Source: Asticcacaulis sp.
GTDB lineage: Bacteria; Pseudomonadota; Alphaproteobacteria; Caulobacterales; Caulobacteraceae
Assembly (NCBI GenBank): GCA_024707255.1
Contig: JANQAC010000002.1
Location: forward strand, 428,001 to 492,000
DNA: 64,000 bases
Reading direction: 5' to 3'
The translations under genes and the position numbers were made by a program. The notes beneath the pieces are model-generated. The model was given only the letters and a program-made list of their open reading frames with translations. It ran no database searches and was not told the DNA's origin. Below are positions 27,679 through 37,144 of the stretch, piece by piece. Each line of letters opens with the position of its first letter. The stretch's first letter is position 1.

Positions 27679-28687
27679 TCCAGCAAGGCCAGAATGTCCT
27701 TGTAAAGCGGCTCAGGGATGCTGACCGTGTTAGATGCCTCGCTGCGGGCGCGGGCTTCGTAGCGGCGCTGCGAGGGCAGGCGCGCGCCCTGGTCGACAAT
27801 CGCCTCGAACAGCTTTTCGGCGCGTTGGCTGTGCAGATCCGCCGACGGTCCCATGAAGACCTGCGGGTCGATGGCGATGACCAGTTCGCCGTGATAGGGC
27901 GTGGCGCCGGCGCCCTTGTCGAAAGCCTGCGATTCCAGGCTCAACAGGTCACCGATCAGCGGGCCGGCCATCAGTTCGATCATGGCGGAAAGGGCTGACC
28001 CCTTGTGGCCGCCGAAGGTCAGCATAGCGCCGGCCATGGCTTCGGTCGGGTCGGTGGTGGGGTGGCCTTCGGTATCGACCGCCCAGCCTTCAGGAATCGG
28101 CTTGCCGGCGCGGCGGTGCAGCTCGATCTCGCCGCGCGCAGCTGCACTGGTGGCGAAATCGAAAACGAACGGATTTTGGCCCGGACGTGGCCAGGCAAAG
28201 GCCAGCGGATTGGTGCCAAAGACCCCCTGGTGCCACCGAAAGGCGCAACCCATGAATGGCTCGGCGTCAGGGCAAGCCCGACCAGCCCAAGGGCGGCGAT
28301 GGCTTCGACTTCCGGCCACAGGGCCGAGAAGTGGTAGCAATGATTGATCGCCAGCGCCGCTATGCCCTGCTTGCGCGCCTTTTCCGCCAATACCGGCAGG
28401 CCCGTTTCAAACGAAAGCAGCGAATAGGCACCTCTGGCATCGACGCGCACTAATCCGGGGGCGGCGTCATGCATTTCCGGCAAGGCGTCGGGCGACACCT
28501 TGCCGCCTTTCAGCGTATGGGTGCAGACCAGCAGGCGGTAGAGGCCGTGCGAATGGCATTCGTCACGCTGGCCCTTCCAGATATTGCGGGCGATGGCACC
28601 GGCATGTTCGGGCGAGAAGCCGTTCTTTTCCAGGACGTTGAGGCTTAAGGCCAGGGCCTCGTCCAGCGACAGGGTCTGGTCAGTCAT
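27675..28687 (-). CDS. Ldh family (malate/L-lactate dehydrogenase-like) oxidoreductase (frame shift)
   Basis: An NAD(P)-dependent enzyme of the Ldh/YbiC/DpkA family. Members in amino-acid loci reduce cyclic imines such as 1-pyrroline-2-carboxylate, an intermediate of hydroxyproline and D-proline metabolism. The N-terminal frame has RDECHSHGLYRLLV, ALAINHCYHFSALW and THSW-like TPSHSWVAPFGG; the second frame has VFGTNPLAFAWP, FDFATSAAARGEI and GHKGSALSAMIELM. They join at a run of five C on the plus strand (28223-28227), where one more base restores GGTRGVFGTNP. It lies 12 bases after GH27 in the same operon. It may drain or recycle the pyrroline intermediate (inference). Confidence 0.82.
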
Positions 28688-28699
28688 AGTCGTATCCAA

Positions 28700-30196
28700 T
28701 TATTTTACTTTCAGTAATACGGCGCCGTGTTTCGGCACGGCGTAACTATAGCCTTCGTCAGCGCGATGATCGCTGTGCGCCCACAGGTCACGGACAGTGG
28801 TTCCCTTCACTTTGATATCGGCCCAAAGACCACTGATCAGCGTGTTTTCCTCGCCACGATTGAACAGGGCGACAGCCGTCGAGCCATCGGCCAGTGTCTT
28901 GGTCCAGACCTCGGTCGTGCCGTCCTTCTTCGCCGGCAGGCCCTGCGCACCCAGTGTATCCTGGTCGATGGCGATGACGTCCTTATTGGTCAGCAGGGAC
29001 AGGGTTTCCGGTGTCATGTGGCGGACATCATTACCCAGCACCAGCGGCGCCGACATCATCGCCCAAAGGGTCATGTGGGTGCGATATTCGTCCTGGGTCA
29101 TGCCGCCATTGCCGATTTCCAGCATGTCGGGGTCGTTCCAGCCATTGGGGCCGGTATGGTTGGCGACGCCGTTCTTGTCGAAGCCGATCTTGGCCATGAC
29201 ATCGTATTTATCTTCGATATCGCCGGTGGTGCGCCACAGGTGGCCGCCGACATCGCGGCCCCACGAGCCCACATCGAAGCGACCGTATTCGCACAGGGAG
29301 TAGACGATCTCGCGGTCCGTGGCGTTCAGTGCTTCGCCCATTTCCTGATAGGTGGCGTAGACGGTTTCGGCGTTGCTGTAGAAGGCTTCGCCGGAGCACA
29401 GATCGTATTTCAGATAGTCGATGCCCCAGGCGGCGAAGGTGTCGGCGTCCTGCCTGACATGACCGTAGGAGCCATTATAGCCGGCGCAGGTTTTCGGTCC
29501 CGGCGAGGAATAGATGCCGAGCTTTAGGCCGCGCGCATGGACGTAGTCGGCCAGGGCCTTCATGTCAGGGAAGTTTGCGTTGGGGTGCAGCGTCCCTTGC
29601 GCGTCGCGCTCGCCCTGCCAGCCGTCATCGATATTGACGTAAATGTAGCCGGCGTCGCGCAGGCCAGAGGAGACGAGGGCGTCGGCGATTTCGCGGATTG
29701 TCTGGTCATTGATATCGGTGGCGAACTTGTTCCACGAACTCCAGCCCATTGGCGGAGTAGCGGCCAGCGGCTTTTGCGTCACCACGCGTTTGGCGGGCAG
29801 GGGATAGGTCAGGAAGTCCAGTGCCTTCAGTTCCGAACGCTTGCCCTTATGGGCGGTCAGGTCGAAATCCTGATACCAGACCTTGCCGGACATGCGGACC
29901 GATTTACCCTCCGGCTTGATGACGATATCGGTCATGGTAACGCGGGGATTGCCGTTATAGAGCTTGAAGACAAGGTTATCGCCCTCGGGGTGCAGATCGG
30001 TGAGCGGTAGGTCGCCATACCATTTCGACGTGACCTTGCCCGATAATTGGCCCTTCTTTTCCTCGATAACCAGTCGTGTAAAGCCGGGAAAGTCGGGTGA
30101 CGAATCGAACACCCAGCTGCCTTTTGGCACCTCTGCGGCAGCAGCGGAAGCGAGTAAAAGCCCGCTCAGGATTGTGGTGGTCAACAGTTTGCACAT
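28700..30196 (-). CDS. secreted GH27 alpha-galactosidase with N-terminal beta domain
   Basis: Hydrolyses terminal alpha-galactosyl residues. The 498-residue protein has a signal peptide (MCKLLTTTILSGLLLASAAA), an unusual N-terminal beta-rich domain of about 120 residues (WVFDSSPDFPGFTRLVIEE...), then the GH27 barrel from TPPMGWSSWN. The nucleophile is in YLKYDLC (Asp near 264), and the second catalytic Asp is in NDPDMLE (near 353). A C-terminal beta domain ends HGAVLLKVK. In this locus it could remove the alpha-galactose linked to serine in extensins (inference). It is divergent from the DPP IV gene, with a GTATAC site between them. Confidence 0.92.
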   Translation of the reverse strand: MCKLLTTTILSGLLLASAAAAEVPKGSWVFDSSPDFPGFTRLVIEEKKGQLSGKVTSKWYGDLPLTDLHPEGDNLVFKLYNGNPRVTMTDIVIKPEGKSVRMSGKVWYQDFDLTAHKGKRSELKALDFLTYPLPAKRVVTQKPLAATPPMGWSSWNKFATDINDQTIREIADALVSSGLRDAGYIYVNIDDGWQGERDAQGTLHPNANFPDMKALADYVHARGLKLGIYSSPGPKTCAGYNGSYGHVRQDADTFAAWGIDYLKYDLCSGEAFYSNAETVYATYQEMGEALNATDREIVYSLCEYGRFDVGSWGRDVGGHLWRTTGDIEDKYDVMAKIGFDKNGVANHTGPNGWNDPDMLEIGNGGMTQDEYRTHMTLWAMMSAPLVLGNDVRHMTPETLSLLTNKDVIAIDQDTLGAQGLPAKKDGTTEVWTKTLADGSTAVALFNRGEENTLISGLWADIKVKGTTVRDLWAHSDHRADEGYSYAVPKHGAVLLKVK

Positions 30197-30233
30197 AACG
30201 GGAATCCCTGAATTAACGGCTTGTCCGGTCTTC

Positions 30234-30250
30234 GGTATATAGTATACATC
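30234..30250. promoter_or_regulatory. GTATAC operator candidate between GH27 and DPP IV
   Basis: GGTATATAGTATACAT lies in the 94-base divergent region; GTATAC is at 30242-30247. One site could control both directions. Confidence 0.6.
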
Positions 30251-30290
30251 TAGGCTTGATCTTATCCGAATGGCAAGAGGCGGAGTGAAT

Positions 30291-32614
30291 ATGCGGACGC
30301 GAACAGGTCTTTTAACAGTGAGTCTGGCCTTTTGGAGCGCCGTTTCTGCATCCGCCGCTCCGACCGTGGCCGATTATCAGCGTTCGCTCAACCTGCGCGA
30401 TGACTGGTCGGGTCTTACCGAGAATATCGCCGAGCCGGCGCAATGGATCGAGGGTACGCACCGCTTCATCTATCGCAAGACCGTGCCGGGCGGTTTCCAG
30501 TTCGTCATGATGGATGCCGACGGCAAGCAGAAATCCCCCGCCTTTGATCAGGACCGGCTGGCTACCGCCTTAAGCAAGGTATTGGGCGAGACCTATAGCG
30601 GCCTGCGCCTGCCCTTTACCGAGCCCATGGCCTCCGTCATTTTCACCGAGGGCGGCAAGGGACTGGTGGCCTGGCTCGACGAAGAGAATGTCTGGTCCTG
30701 TACCCTGACCGACTATATCTGCGCCCATTTGCCGGAAAGTAAGGACCAGCCGCGTGGTTTTGGTGTCGTGCGCGACCCGGCCATTCCGGCCGACAATACG
30801 CCGAAGTCGTCGCCGGACGGCAAGTGGCTGGCCTTCGTGCAGGGCTTTAATGTGGTGGTACGGCCGGCCGGCGGCGGCGCCATAACCATCCTCAGCACAG
30901 ATGGCTCCGAAGGCGAGTTCTATGATCCGCAGTCGATCGTCTGGTCGCCGGATTCGCTTAAAATTGCCGCCTATCGCGTCCGCCCCGGCTTCGCCCGTCG
31001 CGTAACGCGGGTGGTGTCATCGCCTGAAGGCGGCGGGCAGCCGGAGTTGGCCACCCAGCTCTATCCCAAGCCGGGCGATGCCGTCGATATCGACCGCCCG
31101 GTGCTGTTCGATGTGGTGGCCAAGAAACAAACCAATGTGCCGTTCGACCTGTTCCCCAACCCCTACACAATGTCGGATATCAACTGGCGGGCGGATTCCT
31201 CGGCCATTACTTTTGAATATGACCAGCGCGGCCATCAGGCCTATCGCCTGATCGAGGCCAGCGCAAAAACGGGAGCCCCCCGCATTGTCGCCGAGGATCA
31301 CGCCGATACTTTCGTCAATATCGAGCGGCGCTACAGCCATGATGTCAGCGGTCTGGGCAAGGAACTGATCTGGATGTCGGAGCGCGATGGCTGGAACCAT
31401 CTCTATCTCTACGACCAGACCACCGGTAAGGTGAAGAACCAGATCACCAGGGGGAGTGGATCGTGCGCAAGGTGCTGAAGGTCGATGACCAGAAGCGCCA
31501 GATCTGGTTCGCCGCCAGCGGCATGTATCCCGGCAAGGACCCGTACTTCCAGCATGTCTTCCGCGTCGATTTCGATGGCAAACACCTGACTCCGATCACC
31601 ACGACCGATGCCTGGCACGATGTCAGCTTCTCCAGTGATATGGCTTATTATGTCGATACATATTCGCGCATCGACCTGCCCAATGTGGCGGAGTTGCACA
31701 GCGCCGATGGCAAGCTGGTCACCGAAATTGAGCATGGCGATATCTCGAAGCTGGTAGCCGCCGGCTTCAAGGCGCCGGAGATCTTCACCGCCAAGGGCCG
31801 TGACGGCAAGAGCGATATCTGGGGCATCATCGTGCGACCGCGCGATTTCGACCCGAACAAAAAGTACCCGGTGATCGAGAACATCTATGCCGGCCCGCAT
31901 GACAATTTCGTGCCCAAGACCTTCTGGCCGTTTGGCCTGCACTCCGGCGGCGACAAGGTGGTGGGGATGCAGGCTCAGGCCGATCTCGGCTTCATCGTGG
32001 TCCAGATCGACGGCATGGGCACGATGAACCGCTCCAAGGCCTTTCATGACGTGGCGTGGAAGAATGTCGGCGATTCCGGTTTCCCGGATCGCATCCTGTG
32101 GCACAAGGCGGTGGCGGCGAAATATCCGTGGTACGACATCAGCCGCGTCGGCATCTATGGCGGCTCGGCCGGTGGCCAAAGCGCGCTCGGCGCGCTGGAA
32201 TTCCATCCGGATTTTTATAAAGCCGCTGTCGCCTATGCCGGCTGCTATGACAACCGCATGGACAAGATCAGCTGGAATGAGGAATGGATGGGTTGGCCGG
32301 TCGATGAATCGTACAGCAAATCGTCAGGTGTCGATAATGCCTGGCGGTTGCAGGGCCATATCCTGATGATCGTCGGAGAGCAGGACAGCAATGTCGATCC
32401 GTCCTCGACCCTTCAGGTGGTGAATGCCCTGATCAAGGCACGTAAGGATTTCGACCTGATCGTGGCGCCTAATCAGGGCCACGGCGCCCTGCGCAATGTC
32501 GGCGATTTCAGCTATGGCCTGCGCCGGCAGTATGATTATTTCGTGCGTTACCTGCGGGCTGAGCCGACGCCCGACTGGAACGCGTTGCAGGAAACGGCGC
32601 CGAAAGCGCCATAA
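30291..32614 (+). CDS. secreted S9 dipeptidyl peptidase IV-like protein (frame shift)
   Basis: A prolyl dipeptidyl peptidase of family S9B with about 774 residues; the signal peptide is [21 protein letters not shown] beta-propeller ([45 protein letters not shown]) precedes an alpha/beta-hydrolase domain. The catalytic triad candidates are Ser in [11 protein letters not shown] (about 625), Asp in [12 protein letters not shown], and His in NQGHGALR. The frames meet at a run of five G (31450-31454); a sixth G gives [16 protein letters not shown], which fits the family. DPP IV enzymes cut after the second residue when it is Pro, and some accept Hyp. ATG 30291 follows a GAGGCGGAG site. Confidence 0.88.
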
Positions 32615-32627
32615 TCTGTCACAAAAT

Positions 32628-32641
32628 CGTATAATTTATAT
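32628..32641. promoter_or_regulatory. operator/promoter half-site before the 926-residue secreted protein
   Basis: TCGTATAATTTATA resembles the GTATAA half of the other sites; the same CGTATAATTTATA string recurs before the TonB receptor at 51381. It lies between DPP IV and the next gene, suggesting a second internal promoter. Confidence 0.5.
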
Positions 32642-32702
32642 TTGACGGACAATTGGATCGATGTTTTACATGGATATCGATCCCATTCATCCAAGGCCAG
32701 TT

Positions 32703-35483
32703 ATGACCCGTCGCACCGTCTCCGCTTTCCGCCGTTGTTCGAGCCTGTTGGTTCTGGCCGCAGCCCTGACAATGAGCGGTGTCGCCCTGCCGGTTATGGC
32801 GGAAACCGCCGGGGTGGTGCAGCCGTGGAACAGCCCCGATGCGCAGGTGTCGGTCTTCGAGACGCCGGACTTCATGCTGTCGCTGCAGGAAACCTCGCAG
32901 ACCCTGGTGTCCCTGGCGCCGAAGGCCGCGAAGGACGGTTTCGACTTCGCACCGGCCAATCGCTTTACCCAGCGCCTGGGGGATGGCGCCTACCGTATCG
33001 GCGATCTCGATCTGCGTCTGCGGACAGCCGGCAGTGAGACCTGGAGCGACTATTCCACCGCCTATAAGCGCGCCAAGGTCAAGCCGCTGAAGGCCAAGGG
33101 CACGCTCGCGGCTGCCGACATTACGCCTTCGCTTGGAGCCGGTTTTCCGCTAAAGGTGACGCGCACCTGGTCGGTCGTCGCGGGCAAGCTGGTTCTGCGC
33201 TATACCCTGACCAATCCCGGCAAGACGGCGATCGAGATCGGTGGCATGGGCCTGCCGATGGTGTTCGATAATATCATCACCGGTCGTCATCTCGATGACG
33301 CTCACGAAACCGCCTCGTTTTATGACCCCTATGTCGGTCGCGATGCCGGTTATCTCCAGGTCAATCGCCTGAATGGCGCGGGGCCATCTCTGCTGGTTCT
33401 GCCGGAAAAGAACACACCGTTCGAGCTCTACAAGCCGATCCTCAATGAGCGCAACGCCGACAAATCGCTGAAGATCTATAACGATCCCGAACCGCGCAAC
33501 ATGACCTTCGAGGGTTTCTATGACTGGATGGTCGCCTCGAAGGGCTTCGCCGATACCGACTGGAAGGGCGTCCAGCAGTGGAACGAAACCACGTCTCTGA
33601 CGCTGAAGCCGGGCGAGAGCCGCACCATCGGCGTGCGCTTTGTGCTGTCGCCCTCCATCCGCGAGATCGAAACCACCCTGATGCAGAATGGTCGTCCGGT
33701 CGTCGTCGGCCTGCCTGGCTATGTGGTGCCGACTGATACCGATGCCGAACTGTTCGTCCATTCGGCGCAGGCGGTGAAGTCGGTCAGCATATTCCCCGAA
33801 GGCGCGCTTGAGGTTGGGACCGCTCATAAGGCTAAGGACGGTTGGGTAAAATACGCCGTCACCGGCAAGATTGATGGCCGTGCGCGCATGACTATCACCT
33901 ATGCCGATGGTTCGGTGCAGACCGTGCATTACCTCGTCACCAAGCCCGAACAGCAGGTGGTGGCCGATATGGGCCATTTCCTGACGACGAAGCAGTGGTA
34001 CGAAAATCCGTCCGATCCCTTCAAGCGCAGCCCGTCGATCATGGGGTATGACCGCGACAAGAACGCGATCATTACCCAGGACAACCGCGTGTGGATATCG
34101 GGCCTGAGCGACGAGGGTGGCGCCGGTTCGTGGCTGGCCACCATCATGAAGCAGCTCGACAATCCGGTGCCGGAAGAGATGGCCAAGTTCGAGCAATTCG
34201 CCGACACCACCCTGTGGGGCCAGATTCAGGTGCCCGACGGGCCTGACAAATACGGCGTGCGCAAGTCGGTCATGTTTTACGACCCGAAGACCATGCCGGA
34301 AGGCACCTACGATCCGAAGCTGAACTGGAACACCTGGTCGGCCTGGGACCGCGAAGGCGCCGCCGATCTTGGGCGCTCCTACAACTATCCGCACGTCGCC
34401 GCCGCCTGGTGGACGCTCTATCGCCTTGGCCGCTATCATGACGGGCTGACGACGAAAGAAACCTGGCAGACCTATCTGACCCGTGCCGCCGAGACCACCA
34501 AGGCGATGATGACCAAGGCGCCTTACTATACCCAGTTCGGCCAGATGGAAGGCGATGTCTTCGTCTATATTCTTCAGGATCTGAAGCGCGAAGGCATGAC
34601 GTCCGAAGCGTCTGAGATCGAGACGATGATGAAGGGCCGCGCCGATATCTGGAAAACACTGAAATATCCCTTCGGTTCGGAAATGCCGTGGGATTCGACC
34701 GGCCAGGCCGAGGTTTATATGTGGTCGCGCTATTTCGGCGACGAAAAGGCCGCTGATGTGACCCGTGAGGTCATCCTGGCCTATGATCCGACGATTCCGC
34801 ACTGGGGTTATAATGGCTCGGCCCGCCGCTTCTGGGACTTCCTCTATGCCGGCAAACAGTCGCGCATCGAGCGCCAGTTGCACCACTATGGCTCTTCGCT
34901 TAACGCCGTGCCCCTGTTTGACGCCTATCGGGCCAATCCCTCCGACTTCCAGCTTCTGCGCGTCGCTTATGGCGGTCTGATGGGATCGCTGACCAATATC
35001 GATAGCGAAGGCTTTGGCGCCGCCGCCTTCCACTCCTTCCCGGATGCCATGCACTGGGACGGCATGAACGGCGACTACGGCATGAGCTTCTATGGCCATG
35101 CGGTCAGCGCCGCCGCCTATCTGGTCGATCACCCGGCCTTTGGCTGGACCGGTTTCGGCGGGAATGTCAGCCAAGCGGACGGGATCATCACCCTGAAACC
35201 GACAGACAGCGCCCGCGCTCGGATATTCATCGCGCCGGCGGGCCTGTGGCTCACCCTCGATGCCGGCAAGTTCACCGCCGCCACTTATGATCCAAAAACA
35301 GGTGCGGTGACGGTCAGCCTGGCGCCGGCGGATGCGCACACGCCGAAAGCCTATCTCAACGTCAAGACCACGACCGTCACCGGCAAACCCTACACGGCGA
35401 ACGCCAAAACCGAGCGCGGCGCCTATGTCATTCAACTCGGTGCAAATGCAACGACTATTGAACTGACGCCAAAAGCCAATTAA
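32703..35483 (+). CDS. large secreted protein, DUF5695-like glycosidase candidate
   Basis: About 926 residues, with signal peptide MTRRTVSAFRRCSSLLVLAA and cleavage near PVMA-ETA (ATG 32703 preferred; ATG 32661 adds 14 residues). An N-terminal beta-sandwich region (to about 420) has RIGDLDLRLRTAG and WSVVAGKLVLRYTLTNPG. A helical region with DLGRSYNYPHVAAAWWTLYRLGRYHD, QMEGDVFVYILQDL and EMPWDSTGQAEVYMWSRYFGD looks like an alpha/alpha toroid. The architecture and my recollection of DUF5695 suggest a glycoside hydrolase, but no activity can be named. Invariant-looking acidic residues sit in the AWDREGAADLGRS and MPWDSTGQAE segments. It sits between DPP IV and an amino-acid permease. Confidence 0.7.
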   Translation: MTRRTVSAFRRCSSLLVLAAALTMSGVALPVMAETAGVVQPWNSPDAQVSVFETPDFMLSLQETSQTLVSLAPKAAKDGFDFAPANRFTQRLGDGAYRIGDLDLRLRTAGSETWSDYSTAYKRAKVKPLKAKGTLAAADITPSLGAGFPLKVTRTWSVVAGKLVLRYTLTNPGKTAIEIGGMGLPMVFDNIITGRHLDDAHETASFYDPYVGRDAGYLQVNRLNGAGPSLLVLPEKNTPFELYKPILNERNADKSLKIYNDPEPRNMTFEGFYDWMVASKGFADTDWKGVQQWNETTSLTLKPGESRTIGVRFVLSPSIREIETTLMQNGRPVVVGLPGYVVPTDTDAELFVHSAQAVKSVSIFPEGALEVGTAHKAKDGWVKYAVTGKIDGRARMTITYADGSVQTVHYLVTKPEQQVVADMGHFLTTKQWYENPSDPFKRSPSIMGYDRDKNAIITQDNRVWISGLSDEGGAGSWLATIMKQLDNPVPEEMAKFEQFADTTLWGQIQVPDGPDKYGVRKSVMFYDPKTMPEGTYDPKLNWNTWSAWDREGAADLGRSYNYPHVAAAWWTLYRLGRYHDGLTTKETWQTYLTRAAETTKAMMTKAPYYTQFGQMEGDVFVYILQDLKREGMTSEASEIETMMKGRADIWKTLKYPFGSEMPWDSTGQAEVYMWSRYFGDEKAADVTREVILAYDPTIPHWGYNGSARRFWDFLYAGKQSRIERQLHHYGSSLNAVPLFDAYRANPSDFQLLRVAYGGLMGSLTNIDSEGFGAAAFHSFPDAMHWDGMNGDYGMSFYGHAVSAAAYLVDHPAFGWTGFGGNVSQADGIITLKPTDSARARIFIAPAGLWLTLDAGKFTAATYDPKTGAVTVSLAPADAHTPKAYLNVKTTTVTGKPYTANAKTERGAYVIQLGANATTIELTPKAN

Positions 35484-35492
35484 CACTCATCA

Positions 35493-35526
35493 GGCCACGA
35501 TCCGTCCGGATCGTGGCCAATTATAT
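35493..35526 (+). terminator. hairpin between secreted protein and permease genes
   Basis: An 11-base stem GGCCACGATCC/GGATCGTGGCC (35493-35503, 35508-35518) with a four-base loop, followed by AATTATATTTTT. It stands just before the permease start, so it may let only part of the transcription through. Confidence 0.75.
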
Positions 35527-35540
35527 TTTTGGGAAACACA

Positions 35541-36965
35541 ATGGGATTATTCGGACCACTGAAGCCGCTGAGGCGCGCGGAAGAAGACGGCAAGACACTG
35601 GCCAAGACACTGAGTTGGCCGCACCTTATGGCGCTGGGAATCGGCGGCATTATCGGCACGGGCATCTATACCCTGACTGGCGTCGGTGCCGGTCTGGCCG
35701 GGCCGGGTGTCATCATCTCCTTCGCCCTGTGCGGACTGGTCTGCGCCTGCGCGGCCCTGTGTTATACCGAGATGTCGACTCTGATCCCGACGGCCGGTTC
35801 GGCCTATACCTACAGCTATTCGAGCATGGGCGAGATTGTCGCCTGGGTCGTCGGCTGGGCGCTGATCCTCGAATATTCCCTGGCCTGTTCGACCGTTGCC
35901 GTCGGCTGGTCCGCTCACCTGGTCGGCTGGCTGGAAGAGGGCATTGGTCTGCACCTGCCGGCCTTCCTGCTCAGCGGCCCCTATGCCGGCGGACTGGTCA
36001 ATCTTCCCGCCGTCGTTGTCTCCCTGGCGGTCATGGGACTGCTGCTGATTGGGGCGCGCGAAAGCGCCACGCTCAATATTATTCTGGTCATTGTCAAGAT
36101 CTTGGCCCTCGGCGCCTTTGTCGTTCTGGGTTTCCCGGCTATTCAGGCGGGTCACTACGATCCCTTCATGCCGTTCGGTTTCCTGGCGCATGAGGTCGGC
36201 GGTGAAAAGCTCGGCGTCATGGCCGCGGCTGCCATCGTCTTCTTCGCCTTTTTCGGCTTCGATGCGGTTTCAACCTCGGCCGAAGAAACCAAGAACCCCG
36301 GCCGCGACCTGACCATCGGTATCCTGGGGTCCATGGGGGTATCGACGTTTATATACATGCTGGTGGCCGCTGTTGCCGTTGGCGCCGTCGGGTATCAGGA
36401 TATCGCCGCTTCGGGCGAACCCCTGCCGCACGTCCTGCGCACGCTTGGCCAGCCGCTGGTGGCCTCGCTGGTCGGTGGTGCTGCCATCGTGGCCCTGCCG
36501 TCGGTTATCCTGGTCATGATGTATGGCCAAAGCCGCATCTTCTTCGTCATGGCGCGTGACGGTCTGCTGCCGCAAGCCGTGGCCAAGGTCAACGCCAAGG
36601 GCGCACCGGCCCTGATCACCCTCCTGACCGGCATCTTTGTTGCCATTTTCGCCGGCTTTATCCCGTTGAAGCAGATCGCCGAACTGTCCAATGCCGGTAC
36701 CCTGATCGCCTTCGTGGCCGTGGCGCTTTCCATGATCATCCTGCGCAAGAAACTGCCGGACATGCAGCGGACCTTCAAGACGCCGCTTTACTGGCTGGTT
36801 GGCCTGATCACCATTGGCGGCTGTATCTTCATCTTTTCCAGCCTGCCGATCCAGAGCCAGGTCTTTACATTGATCTGGATGGCCATCGGCCTGGTCTTCT
36901 ACTTTTCCTTCGGTCGGTGGAATAGCCGCCTGCGCAAGGAAGCCAAGGTGACACCTGCTGAATAG
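35541..36965 (+). CDS. APC superfamily amino-acid permease (CAT type)
   Basis: A 474-residue inner-membrane transporter with about twelve helices. The consensus first helix has GIGGIIGTGIYTLTG, helix 3 carries PTAGSAYTYSYSSMGEI, and the helix 6 region has FFGFDAVSTSAEETKNPGRDL, as in cationic amino-acid transporter (CAT) homologues. The substrate is not known; in this locus it may carry hydroxyproline, proline or arginine-like amino acids released from wall proteins. ATG 35541 gives MGLFGPLKPLRRAEEDGKTL; a TTG four codons upstream is possible. A strong terminator follows. Confidence 0.9.
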   Translation: MGLFGPLKPLRRAEEDGKTLAKTLSWPHLMALGIGGIIGTGIYTLTGVGAGLAGPGVIISFALCGLVCACAALCYTEMSTLIPTAGSAYTYSYSSMGEIVAWVVGWALILEYSLACSTVAVGWSAHLVGWLEEGIGLHLPAFLLSGPYAGGLVNLPAVVVSLAVMGLLLIGARESATLNIILVIVKILALGAFVVLGFPAIQAGHYDPFMPFGFLAHEVGGEKLGVMAAAAIVFFAFFGFDAVSTSAEETKNPGRDLTIGILGSMGVSTFIYMLVAAVAVGAVGYQDIAASGEPLPHVLRTLGQPLVASLVGGAAIVALPSVILVMMYGQSRIFFVMARDGLLPQAVAKVNAKGAPALITLLTGIFVAIFAGFIPLKQIAELSNAGTLIAFVAVALSMIILRKKLPDMQRTFKTPLYWLVGLITIGGCIFIFSSLPIQSQVFTLIWMAIGLVFYFSFGRWNSRLRKEAKVTPAE

Positions 36966-36988
36966 GGCAAGATTTTCATAGCAAAAAA

Positions 36989-37017
36989 AGCCCCGGAGCG
37001 ATCCGGGGCTTTTTTTA
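36989..37017 (+). terminator. Rho-independent terminator after the permease
   Basis: A 9-base stem AGCCCCGGA/TCCGGGGCT (36989-36997, 37002-37010), a four-base loop, six more T, and a matching A run on the left, so it may work from both sides. Confidence 0.93.
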
Positions 37018-37037
37018 GTTGATCATCGAGAAATCTT

Positions 37038-37084
37038 AAGCGCATCCCAAAAAGTGTGACGCGCTTTTTGGATTAAGATGCGCG
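37038..37084. repeat. dispersed palindromic repeat, copy 2
   Basis: GCGCATC, then CCAAAAAGTG, with inverted CGCTTTTTGG and GATGCGC. It is the reverse-oriented counterpart of the element at 3660-3705. Confidence 0.6.
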
Positions 37085-37099
37085 ACAAAAACAAAGGCC

Positions 37100-37144
37100 T
37101 AGAGCGTGTTCCGATTTGGTGCAAGCAGATCGGAACACGCTCTA
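37100..37144. repeat. perfect 16-base inverted repeat overlapping the GntR stop
   Basis: TAGAGCGTGTTCCGAT (37100-37115) pairs perfectly with ATCGGAACACGCTCTA (37129-37144) around a 13-base loop. The regulator's TAG stop is the last three bases of the right arm. Elements with this AGAGCGTGTTCCGA arm are, as far as I recall, common intergenic repeats in Caulobacterales. Confidence 0.75.

Noticed and set aside
33150..35486. Open frame of 778 codons on the minus strand opposite the 926-residue secreted protein
   Set aside because: It mirrors codon-position GC of the real gene, has low-complexity His/Arg/Gly-rich text and no domain.
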